Positions 32,278 through 39,960 of a stretch of DNA of 64,000 nt are shown here, in pieces (position 1 is the first letter of the stretch; each line of letters begins with the position of its first letter). Below the pieces are notes generated by a model, which did no database searches, was not told the origin of the DNA, and was given only the letters and a program-made list of their open reading frames with translations. The position numbers and the translations under genes were made by a program. This DNA is from Streptomyces mesophilus. GTDB lineage: Bacteria; Actinomycetota; Actinomycetes; Streptomycetales; Streptomycetaceae. Location of the stretch: contig NZ_JAAKZW010000009.1 in assembly GCF_011044995.1 (NCBI RefSeq), forward strand, positions 1 through 64,000, given 5' to 3'.

Positions 32278-33693
32278 TCAGCTCTGCGGCCTGCCCTGGT
32301 GTGCGGCGATCAGCTTCCGGTACCAGTGGTAGCTGTCCTTCGGGGTGCGCTCCTGGGTGTCGTAGTCGACCCGGATGATGCCGAACCGCTTCGCGTAGCC
32401 GAGGGCCCATTCGAAGTTGTCGAGCAGCGACCACACGTAGTAGCCGCGCACGTCGACGCCCGCGTCCATCGCGGCACGCAGGGCCGTGAGGTGGTCGTGC
32501 AGGTACGTGACCCGGTCGGTGTCGTGGACGGCGCCGTCCGCCGCGACCTCGTCGTGCTCGGCGGTGCCGTTCTCCGTGATGTGGATCGGCGGCAGGGCGT
32601 CGCCGTAGCGGTCCTTGAGGCCGGTGAGCAGCTGGGTGAACGTCTCGGGTACGACGGGCCAGCCCATCGCGTTGCGCCGTACGTCCGGCCAGGGGCGTTC
32701 CGCGTACCGGTTGTCGGTGGCGACGCGCACCGCCGGGTCGGTCTCCCGGTAGGGGGCGTCGGCGACGAGGGTGGGCCGGTAGTAGTTGACGCCGAGGAAG
32801 TCCAGGGGCTGGGCGATGAGTTCGAGGTCGCCGTCGCGCCGGAAGTCCTGTCGGGTGATGAGCTCGCCCCAGGTGTCCTGCTCCGCTTCCGGGTAGCGGC
32901 CCGCCAGGATCGGGTCCGTCCACACCAGGTTGTGCTGGGTGTCGGCGCGCAGGGCGACGGCCCGGTCGGCGGCGGAGTCGGTGGCGGGCACGTTGAAGTC
33001 GGGGTTGAGCGTGATGCCGACCTCGCGTACGCCTGCCGCACGCAGCGCCTTGACGGCGAGTCCGTGGCCGACGAGGAGGTGGTGGGCGGCGGCCAGCGCG
33101 CCGGTGCCTTCCTGGGCGCCGGGCGCGTGGCGGCCCACCGAGTAGCCGAGGAACGCGCTGCACCAGGGCTCGTTGAGGGTGATCCAGCGGGGCACCCGGT
33201 CGGCGAGGAGCTCGGCGACGATCGCCGTGTACTCGGCGAACCGCTCGGCCGTCTCCCGGACCCGCCAACCTCCTCCCGCGGCGGAGCCGCTATTGGATGG
33301 AGTCTCGAGGGCCTGGGGCAGGTCCCAGTGGTAGAGGGTGGCGGCGGGCTCGATGCCCGCCTCCAACAGCTCGTCCACCAGGCGCGAGTAGAAGTCGAGC
33401 CCCTTCTGGTTGGCGGACCCCTGCCCCGTCGGCTGGATGCGCGGCCAGGCGATCGAGAAGCGGTACGAGTCGACGCCGAGCCCGCGCAGGAGCCCGATGT
33501 CCTCGGCGTAGCGGTGGTAGTGGTCGCAGGCCACGTCACCGGTGTCGCCGCCCGCGGTGCGGCCGGGCGTGTGGCTGTAGGTGTCCCAGATGGAGGGGCC
33601 CCGGCCGTCGTCGTACGCGGCGCCTTCGATCTGGTACGAGGCGGTCGCCGCGCCGAACACGAAGCCCTCGGGGAACACGGGCAAGTCACTCAT
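32278..33693 (-). CDS. Beta-glucosidase (GH1)
   Basis: A 471-residue cytosolic GH1 enzyme. The N-terminal signature is FVFGAATASYQIEGAAYDDG, the acid/base Glu175 is in TLNEPW and the nucleophile Glu374 in ITENG. Predicted to hydrolyse cello-oligosaccharides or other beta-glucosides imported by the adjacent ABC system. It is the last gene of the leftward operon SBP, MalF, MalG, GH1. An unusual insertion of about nine residues (TPSNSGSAAGG, residues 131-141) interrupts the loop after WDLPQALE and is encoded by an IR-containing stretch. Catalytic residues are intact. Confidence 0.92.
   Translation of the reverse strand: MSDLPVFPEGFVFGAATASYQIEGAAYDDGRGPSIWDTYSHTPGRTAGGDTGDVACDHYHRYAEDIGLLRGLGVDSYRFSIAWPRIQPTGQGSANQKGLDFYSRLVDELLEAGIEPAATLYHWDLPQALETPSNSGSAAGGGWRVRETAERFAEYTAIVAELLADRVPRWITLNEPWCSAFLGYSVGRHAPGAQEGTGALAAAHHLLVGHGLAVKALRAAGVREVGITLNPDFNVPATDSAADRAVALRADTQHNLVWTDPILAGRYPEAEQDTWGELITRQDFRRDGDLELIAQPLDFLGVNYYRPTLVADAPYRETDPAVRVATDNRYAERPWPDVRRNAMGWPVVPETFTQLLTGLKDRYGDALPPIHITENGTAEHDEVAADGAVHDTDRVTYLHDHLTALRAAMDAGVDVRGYYVWSLLDNFEWALGYAKRFGIIRVDYDTQERTPKDSYHWYRKLIAAHQGRPQS
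33271..33303 (-). repeat. In-frame insertion with inverted repeat in the GH1 gene
   Basis: The segment encodes residues 131-141 and includes GCGGC-GGA-GCCGC, a perfect inverted repeat with a 3-base loop. GH1 enzymes usually go directly from PQALE to GGWR at this point. Whether it is a mobile palindromic element is unknown. Confidence 0.4.
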
Positions 33694-33701
33694 GGAAAGC
33701 C

Positions 33702-34532
33702 TTACTTGACGGATCCGCCGGTGATCCCGGCGGCGATGTACTTCTGGGCGAGGACGAGCAGCACGGCGGCCGGGATCGCCGACAGGACGGAGGCGGCCAT
33801 GACCGAGCCCCAGTCGCCGACGTGGGCGCCGATGTACTGGTAGATACCGAGCGTGACGGGCTTGACGTCGTCGGTGGTGTTGAGCGTGAGCGCGAACATG
33901 AAGTCGCTCCAGGCGTACAGGAAAGCGAACAGCCCGGCCGTGATGAGGGAGTTACGGCTCATCGGCAGCACCACCTGGAGGAACGTGCGCAGCTTGCCCG
34001 CGCCGTCCACCTCCGCCGCCTCGATGACCTCCTTGGGGATGGCCACCATGAACGAGCGCATCAGGACGATGGCGAAGGGGATGCCGAGCGAGGCGTCGGC
34101 GAGCATCAGGCCGAAGTAGGAGTTGACCAGGCCGAGATCGACGTACGCGCTGTAGAGGGCGTTGGCGATGACGATGCCCGGCACCATCTGGGTGATCAGC
34201 GTGCCGAAGACGATGCTCTTCGTGCCGGGCAGCCGGAACTGCGCGAGCCCGTACGCGGCCGGCGCCGCGACCGCCAGGCAGATGGCGACGGCGCCGAGCG
34301 CGACGACGAGGGAGGTCAGCAGATGGCCGCCCTGCTCGGTGATCGCGGAGGTGAAGCCGGAAAGGTCCAACGACCCCGGAACCGGGGAGACTTCGAGGAG
34401 TCCGGAGTCGGGCTGAAGGGCCGTGTTGACCATCCAGTACAGCGGGAACAGCATCGTGCACAGGATCACGACGCCTGCGACGGTGGCGCCCCAGCGGCGC
34501 TTCGGCTTGCTGGTCACGGTGACGGTTGCCAT
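33702..34532 (-). CDS. Sugar ABC transporter permease (MalG type), second system
   Basis: A 276-residue CUT1 permease with six spans and EAA-loop EAAEVDGAGKLRTFLQVVLP. FPLYWMVNTALQPDSGLL and FLYAWSDFMFALTL are typical of MalG partners. The ATG is preceded by GAGGGG; a GTG three codons upstream would overlap the previous stop. It is in an operon with the MalF-type permease and GH1 gene. Confidence 0.92.
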   Translation of the reverse strand: MATVTVTSKPKRRWGATVAGVVILCTMLFPLYWMVNTALQPDSGLLEVSPVPGSLDLSGFTSAITEQGGHLLTSLVVALGAVAICLAVAAPAAYGLAQFRLPGTKSIVFGTLITQMVPGIVIANALYSAYVDLGLVNSYFGLMLADASLGIPFAIVLMRSFMVAIPKEVIEAAEVDGAGKLRTFLQVVLPMSRNSLITAGLFAFLYAWSDFMFALTLNTTDDVKPVTLGIYQYIGAHVGDWGSVMAASVLSAIPAAVLLVLAQKYIAAGITGGSVK

Positions 34533-34537
34533 GCCGG

Positions 34538-35500
34538 TCACTTCCCCTCGGAGCGGTTGGCCCGCAGGTAGAACACCGCGAAGACGGCGGAGATCAGAAT
34601 GAGCACGTTGCCGACGACGGCGCCCGCGCCGAAGTCCAGCTGGACGAAGGAGTTCTGGTACGTGAGGGTGCCGAGCGTCTGGGTGGAGTCGGCGGGTCCG
34701 CCGTCGGTGAGGGCGAGGATCAGATCGAGGATCTTCACCGTCGACATGAACCCGAGCACGAGCACGACCGTGATGACGGGCTTGAGCAGGGGCAGCGTGA
34801 CGGACCGGAAGGTGCGCCAGGCCGAGGCACCGTCCAGGGCGGCCGCCTCGTGCAGCTCCTTGGGTATCTCCTGGAGTCCGCCGTAGAGGATGACCATGTT
34901 GAACGGGATGCCGATCCAGATGTTCACCATGATCACGGAGAACAGGGCCATGCCCGGACTGGTCAGCCAGGGGGTGCTGCCGCCGAACCCGAGGGTGTCG
35001 AAAAGGGAGTTGAGGACGCCGGTGTCCTGGTCGAGGATGCGCCGCCACACGATGCCGGAGACGACCATCGGGACGAGCCAGGGCAGCAGGATCAGGGAGC
35101 GCAGGAACCCGTTGAGCGGGAACTTCTTCGTGAAGAAGACGGCGAGCGCGAGTCCGATGCCGAACTGGCCGATCAGGGACCCGATCGTGAAGACGATGGT
35201 GTGCCAGAGCGCCTTGCCGAAGAGGTCGTCCTGGAAGACCTTGCTCCAGTTGTCGGTGCCGTTGAAGGGTGCCTTGCCGTCGAAGAACGTGGACGGCGAG
35301 AAGTCCTGGAAGCTCATCACGATGTTGCGGACGAGCGGGTAGCCGAAGAACAGCAGCATGAAGACGACGGCGGGGGCGATGAAGCCCCACTGGGAGAGCC
35401 TGCGCCGGCGCCGTGCGCGCAGCGGGTCGGGCTGCTTCGTGGCGGTGGCGTTCTCGGCGGCCGTAGCGGCGGCGGGCGGTGAAGCCGTGGTGGTCGACAT
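34538..35500 (-). CDS. Sugar ABC transporter permease (MalF type), second system
   Basis: A 320-residue CUT1 permease. An Ala/Thr-rich cytosolic leader precedes the first span (FIAPAVVFMLLFFGYPLVRN). The EAA-loop is EAAALDGASAWRTFRSVTLP, and ALTDGGPADSTQTLG is typical. It follows the binding-protein gene by 14 bases and pairs with the MalG partner. As in the first system, the operon has no ATPase. Confidence 0.92.
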   Translation of the reverse strand: MSTTTASPPAAATAAENATATKQPDPLRARRRRRLSQWGFIAPAVVFMLLFFGYPLVRNIVMSFQDFSPSTFFDGKAPFNGTDNWSKVFQDDLFGKALWHTIVFTIGSLIGQFGIGLALAVFFTKKFPLNGFLRSLILLPWLVPMVVSGIVWRRILDQDTGVLNSLFDTLGFGGSTPWLTSPGMALFSVIMVNIWIGIPFNMVILYGGLQEIPKELHEAAALDGASAWRTFRSVTLPLLKPVITVVLVLGFMSTVKILDLILALTDGGPADSTQTLGTLTYQNSFVQLDFGAGAVVGNVLILISAVFAVFYLRANRSEGK

Positions 35501-35514
35501 GTTCGTGAGTCCCC

Positions 35515-36798
35515 TCAGTTCCCGCTCGCGGCGCGGGCCTGCGCCTTCTTCAGCGCGGCCGCGCTGTCCTGACCGGTGAGCGCCGACTGGAAGGCGCTCT
35601 GCAGGGCCAGCGATACGGAGGCCCAGCCGGCCCCGACCTGCGTGGTGCGCGAGCGGGCGGTGGCCACCTGGTCGGCGAGCGCGTCGAGTTCGGGCACTTC
35701 CTTGCGCCAGATCGCGGCGGCCTTCGCGTTGGCGGGCACCATCCAGCTGTTGCGCGCGTAGGTGATCTGCTCCTGCTCGGAGGACATGCACCCGACGATC
35801 TTCGCGGCGGTCTTCTCACGGGCCGTGTCACCGGTGTTGGGCACGGTGAGGATGGCGCCGCCGAGCGGGCCGACCGAGTCGTCGCCCGCCTTCGGGACGG
35901 GAATCTGCGCGATGCCCCAGTCCAGGTTCTTCTTGGTGTTGAGGGTCTCCACCTGCCACGGACCGTTGATCATCATGGCGGCGTTGCCGGCCATGAACTG
36001 GTCGTTGACGTCGGCCTGGGTCCAGTTGACGGTCGACTTGGACAGGGAGCCGTCCTTGATGAGGCCCTTCCAGTAGTCGAGCGCCTCGGCGACGTTCTTC
36101 GAGTCGAGCTCCCGCTCGTCACCGCCGTTGGACCACATGAACGGCGTGAACTGGAAGACGCCGTCCTCCGCGCCGCCCGCGCTCAGGGCGATGCCGTACT
36201 GCTTGCCCTGCGTGAGCTGCTTCGCCGTGTCCCTCATCTCGTCCCAGGTGGAGGGGACTTCGAGTCCGGCCTTGTCGAGGATGTCCTTGTTGTAGAACAG
36301 GGCAAGGGTGTTCACCGTGCGCGCGGCCCCGTAGTACGTGCCCTCGTAGGAGCCGAAGTCGACGATGCCCTCGGGTATGTCCTTGGTCGAAAGACCCAGC
36401 GTGCGCAGGTCGATCAGGCCGCCGGCCTCGGCGAACGTCGGCATCTCGGAGGCGTCGAACTGGATGACGTCCGGGAGCGACTTGGACGACGCCATGCGCA
36501 GGGACTTCGTCATCACCTGCGGCGCGGGCACGCTCTGCTGCTCGATGGTGATGCCGAGCTTCGCGCTGCACCGCTTCAGGGTGGCCGCGTCCCAGCTGTG
36601 ATACGAGTCGTCGGTCGACGAGTTGAGCACGGTGTAGACATCGGGGTCGCGCTGCTGTCCGCAGCCCGCGAGGGCGGCGGTGGCGAGGAGCGCGGAGACA
36701 ACGGTGAGCGGGGCTGCGACTCGTCGGCCCCGTCGGACCAGTCGGCCGGAGCGTCGGCGCCTGGCACGCGTCGCGTCCGGAGGAGGAACTGCTGTCAC
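35515..36798 (-). CDS. Sugar-binding lipoprotein of second CUT1 importer
   Basis: A 427-residue family-1 solute-binding protein. The leader is Arg-rich, then hydrophobic, and ends in a lipobox LAGC with Cys46. The mature domain has VYTVLNSSTDDSYHSWDAAT, VIQFDASEMPTFAEAG, ALFYNKDILDKAG and MINGPWQVETLN. The ligand is probably a beta-gluco- or xylo-oligosaccharide because of the GH1 gene in the same operon. A GTG start is used; there is no good Shine-Dalgarno, and a palindrome lies 130 bases upstream. Confidence 0.88.
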   Translation of the reverse strand: MTAVPPPDATRARRRRSGRLVRRGRRVAAPLTVVSALLATAALAGCGQQRDPDVYTVLNSSTDDSYHSWDAATLKRCSAKLGITIEQQSVPAPQVMTKSLRMASSKSLPDVIQFDASEMPTFAEAGGLIDLRTLGLSTKDIPEGIVDFGSYEGTYYGAARTVNTLALFYNKDILDKAGLEVPSTWDEMRDTAKQLTQGKQYGIALSAGGAEDGVFQFTPFMWSNGGDERELDSKNVAEALDYWKGLIKDGSLSKSTVNWTQADVNDQFMAGNAAMMINGPWQVETLNTKKNLDWGIAQIPVPKAGDDSVGPLGGAILTVPNTGDTAREKTAAKIVGCMSSEQEQITYARNSWMVPANAKAAAIWRKEVPELDALADQVATARSRTTQVGAGWASVSLALQSAFQSALTGQDSAAALKKAQARAASGN

Positions 36799-36930
36799 GG
36801 TGGTTGCCCTTGCCTGGGAGGGGTGGCCGGCCCCGACGGAACGCCCGTGTCCCGTCGGGGTGTTCGCGGTGGCCCGGTACGGCTCCGGCCTGCGCCGTAC
36901 CGGCCGTGTCGCGAAGGGATCGGCCTCACG

Positions 36931-36946
36931 GGACGTCGAAACGTCC
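36931..36946. promoter_or_regulatory. Palindrome GGACGT-CGAA-ACGTCC between xylA and the second ABC operon
   Basis: Arms of six bases are perfect. It lies about 30 bases past the xylA stop and 130 bases before the binding-protein start, so it may be an operator (it contains GTCGAA) or a weak terminator. Confidence 0.4.
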
Positions 36947-36975
36947 AGCTGCCGAATCGCCTGAAGTGAGCGGCG

Positions 36976-38142
36976 TCAGCGGACGCCGAGCAGGTGGTCC
37001 ATGGCGAGCTGGTCGAGGCGCTCGAAGGCCATCGACCGCTCGGCTGCGGCCGTCACGTCGAACTCCTCGAACGCGCCCTTGTCCGCGAGGAGTTCGGCGA
37101 GCCCGTCGGCGGTGGGCCGGGCGAGCTCGTCGAGCCGGGAGGTGCGCAGCGCCTCCTGCACCTCGGGGTCGGCGCGGAACGCGGCCGCCCGCTCCTTGAG
37201 GATCAGGTAGTTGCGCATGCAGTTCTTCGCGGACTCCCACACGCCGTCGAACCCGTCGGTGCGCACCGGCTTGAAGTCGAAGTGCCGCGGGCCCTCGTAT
37301 CCGGCCGTCTCCAGGAGGTCGACGAGCCAGAACGCCTGGCGTACGTCACCGGCGCCGAAGCGGAAGTCCTGGTCGTACTTGATACCGGTCTGGCCGTTGA
37401 GGTCGATGTGGAAGAGCTTGCCCGCCCACAGCGCCTGGGCGATGCCGTGCGGGAAGTTCAGGCCCGCCATCTGCTCATGGCCCACCTCGGGGTTCACGCC
37501 CACGAGTTCGGGGCGCTCGAGCCGCTCGATGAACGCGAGGGCGTGACCGATGGTCGGCAGGAGGATGTCGCCGCGGGGCTCGTTCGGCTTGGGCTCGATG
37601 GCGAACTTCAGGTCGTAGCCCTGCTGCGTCACGTAGTCGCCGAGGAGGTCGAAGGCCTCCTTCATACGGTCGAGGGCGTCGCGCACGTCCTTGGCGCCGC
37701 CGGACTCGGCGCCTTCGCGGCCGCCCCAGGCGACATAGGTCCGTGCGCCGAGCTCGACCGCGAGGTCGATATTGCGGATCGTCTTGCGCAGCGCATAGCG
37801 GCGCACATCGCGGTCGTTGGCGGTGAAGCCGCCGTCCTTGAAGACCGGGTGCGTGAACAGGTTCGTCGTCGCCATCGGCACGACGAGGCCTGTCTCGTCC
37901 AGAGCGGCGCGGAACCGCTTGACGATCGCGTCCCGCTCACTGGCGGAGGCGCCGAAAGGGATCAGGTCGTCATCGTGGAACGTGACGCCGTGCGCGCCGA
38001 GTTCGGCCAGGCGGCGCACCGACTCGACGGGGTCGAGGGCGGGGCGGGTGGCGTCGCCGAAGGGGTCGTTGCCACGCCATCCGACGGTCCACAGACCGAA
38101 GGTGAACTTGTCGTCAAAGGCGGGGGTGAAGCGATCGGACAT
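36976..38142 (-). CDS. xylA: Xylose isomerase
   Basis: Cytosolic metal-dependent isomerase that converts D-xylose to D-xylulose. The 388-residue sequence is the class-I actinobacterial type: [20 protein letters not shown], catalytic His56 in GVTFHDDDL, metal ligands in [29 protein letters not shown] and [10 protein letters not shown]. It is divergent from xylB, with shared regulation likely through the palindromes between them. The 3' end is followed by the second ABC operon on the same strand. Confidence 0.97.
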   Translation of the reverse strand: MSDRFTPAFDDKFTFGLWTVGWRGNDPFGDATRPALDPVESVRRLAELGAHGVTFHDDDLIPFGASASERDAIVKRFRAALDETGLVVPMATTNLFTHPVFKDGGFTANDRDVRRYALRKTIRNIDLAVELGARTYVAWGGREGAESGGAKDVRDALDRMKEAFDLLGDYVTQQGYDLKFAIEPKPNEPRGDILLPTIGHALAFIERLERPELVGVNPEVGHEQMAGLNFPHGIAQALWAGKLFHIDLNGQTGIKYDQDFRFGAGDVRQAFWLVDLLETAGYEGPRHFDFKPVRTDGFDGVWESAKNCMRNYLILKERAAAFRADPEVQEALRTSRLDELARPTADGLAELLADKGAFEEFDVTAAAERSMAFERLDQLAMDHLLGVR

Positions 38143-38197
38143 GCTGCGGCCCTTTGCTGCTCACGTGCTTCGCGTCGGCCCGGTGTTCACCGAGCTG

Positions 38198-38208
38198 TTT
38201 GTTTTCTG
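38198..38208 (+). promoter_or_regulatory. Direct repeat TTTGTTTTCTG, copy near xylA
   Basis: This AT-rich 11-mer stands out in GC-rich DNA and recurs, in the same orientation, at 38342. It lies 56 bases from the xylA start. It could be a regulator site (ROK proteins prefer T-rich sites). Confidence 0.45.
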
Positions 38209-38231
38209 ACATGACTAATACGCGATGAAGC

Positions 38232-38246
38232 GTCGAAGCGCTAGAC
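38232..38246. promoter_or_regulatory. Degenerate LacI-type operator near xylA
   Basis: GTCGAAGCGCTAGAC keeps the left half site (GTCGAAGCGC) of the operator family and has a damaged right half. It lies on the xylA side of the divergent region. Confidence 0.4.
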
Positions 38247-38298
38247 CCTTGAGCTCAGATGACCCCGAGCGCACCCTCAATCACCAGCTGTAAGAAGG

Positions 38299-38314
38299 AT
38301 CGAAGCGCTTCGAT
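38299..38314. promoter_or_regulatory. LacI-type operator between xylA and xylB
   Basis: ATCGAAGCGCTTCGAT is a perfect 16-base palindrome. It matches the operator family TCGAA-NCGN-TTCGA. Confidence 0.7.
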
Positions 38315-38341
38315 GATTCCTAGACCCCGACCCCTTGCCCT

Positions 38342-38352
38342 TTTGTTTTCTG
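38342..38352 (+). promoter_or_regulatory. Direct repeat TTTGTTTTCTG, copy near xylB
   Basis: An exact second copy of the 11-mer at 38198, followed by TACGAT, which may be the xylB -10 box. Confidence 0.45.
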
Positions 38353-38414
38353 TACGATCAAATGGCGCCCAGAGAAGCTTTGCCTTCAGGATCGCAAGCA
38401 AGTGGAGAGGCGCC

Positions 38415-39896
38415 ATGCCACCGTCATCACCGCCTTTTGCAGTCGTGATCGGGGTGGACAGTTCGACGCAGTCCACGAAGGCGGCCGTCACGGACGCCGG
38501 CACCGGACGCCTGCTGGCCGTGGGCCGCGCCCCGCACTCGGTGACCGGAGAGCACGGCGCGCGCGAGAGCGACCCGGAGCTGTGGTGGTCGGCGCTGCGC
38601 GACGCCGTCGCGGCCGGCCTGAAGGAGGCCGGTGTCACTCCCGAGGCGGTGACCGGCATCGCGGTCGCCGGGCAGCAGCACGGCCTCGTCGTCCTCGACG
38701 CGCAGGGCCGTCCGCTGCGCCCCGCGATGCTCTGGAACGACACCCGCGCCGCCCCGCAGGCCGCCGCCCTGACCGAACGGCTCGGCGGCGCGCGGGCCTG
38801 GCTCGAGCGCACCGGCACCGTGCCCGTCGCCTCGATGACCGCCGCGAAATGGCAGTGGCTGCGGGAGAACGAACCCGACCTCGCGGTGGCCGCGGTACGG
38901 CTGCCCCATGACTTCCTCACCGAGCGCCTGTGCGGCGTCGCGCTCACCGACCCCGGTGACGCCTCGGGCACCTGCTGGTACTCCACGGCCACGGGCGCGT
39001 ACGACCCGGAGGTCCTCGACCTCATCGGACTCGCACCCGAGCTGCTGCCCGCGCTCGCCCCCGGCGGCGGATCACGCGCGGGTTCGCTCACCGCGCGCGC
39101 CGCCGAGCAGCTCGGCCTGCCCGAGGGCATCGCGGTGGGCGTGGGCACCGGCGACAACATGGCGGCGGCGGTGGGGCTCGGCCTGGGCGGCGCCGGACTC
39201 CTGGACCATCCCGTGCTCAGCCTCGGCACCTCCGGCACGGTGTTCGCCGCGACCCGCGCCCGGCCCGCGTCCGAGGCCCTCGCCGGCTTCGCCGCGGCCG
39301 ACGGTACGTATCTTCCGCTGGCCTGCACGCTGAACTGCACGCTCGCCGTCGACCGGATCGCGGAGCTGCTCGGTCTGGACCGCGAGGACGCCGAGCCGGG
39401 CGGCGAGGTCGTGCTGCTGCCGTATCTCGACGGCGAGCGCACCCCCGATCTCCCGCACGCGGCCGGCCTGTTGATGGGACTCCGGCACGCCACGAGCGGC
39501 CGGCAGATCCTCGGCGCAGCCTACGAGGGCGCCGCGTTCACCCTGCTGCGCGCCCTCGACGAGCTGCTGCGCGCCTGCGGTCTCGACCCCGACGCCCCCG
39601 GGGCGGCCGCACGCCCGGTCCGTCTGATCGGCGGCGGTGCGCGGGGCCGCGCCTGGGCGGAGACCGTGCGCCGGCTGTCCGGCCGCCCCGTGCTCGTACC
39701 CGAGGCCGAGGAACTGGTGGCGCTCGGCGCCGCCGCCCTGGCCGCCGGAGCCGTCAGCGGCCACGACCCGGTCGCCATCGCCACCGCATGGGACACCGGC
39801 CGCGGCACGCTGCTCCCCGCCCTCCCCCGCGACCTGTCGGCCTGGCGCCGCCTGTCCGACGCCCTGGAACGGGCGACGCCCGCCTTGCTGAGCTGA
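38415..39896 (+). CDS. xylB: Xylulokinase
   Basis: FGGY-family kinase that phosphorylates D-xylulose to xylulose-5-phosphate, feeding the pentose phosphate pathway. The 493-residue protein has the N-terminal phosphate site VIGVDSSTQSTKAAV, IAVAGQQHGLVVLD, LWNDTRAAPQA and GTGDNMAAAVGLG, and the C-terminal LIGGGARGRAW. The ATG at 38415 was chosen for the GAGAGG upstream and the position of the first motif. It is divergent from xylA. Confidence 0.95.
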   Translation: MPPSSPPFAVVIGVDSSTQSTKAAVTDAGTGRLLAVGRAPHSVTGEHGARESDPELWWSALRDAVAAGLKEAGVTPEAVTGIAVAGQQHGLVVLDAQGRPLRPAMLWNDTRAAPQAAALTERLGGARAWLERTGTVPVASMTAAKWQWLRENEPDLAVAAVRLPHDFLTERLCGVALTDPGDASGTCWYSTATGAYDPEVLDLIGLAPELLPALAPGGGSRAGSLTARAAEQLGLPEGIAVGVGTGDNMAAAVGLGLGGAGLLDHPVLSLGTSGTVFAATRARPASEALAGFAAADGTYLPLACTLNCTLAVDRIAELLGLDREDAEPGGEVVLLPYLDGERTPDLPHAAGLLMGLRHATSGRQILGAAYEGAAFTLLRALDELLRACGLDPDAPGAAARPVRLIGGGARGRAWAETVRRLSGRPVLVPEAEELVALGAAALAAGAVSGHDPVAIATAWDTGRGTLLPALPRDLSAWRRLSDALERATPALLS

Positions 39897-39960
39897 TCCG
39901 GCGCAGCCGACCCGTAATACCGCCGAAGACCCGACCCACCCCTGCTCCCCTGGGAAGATC

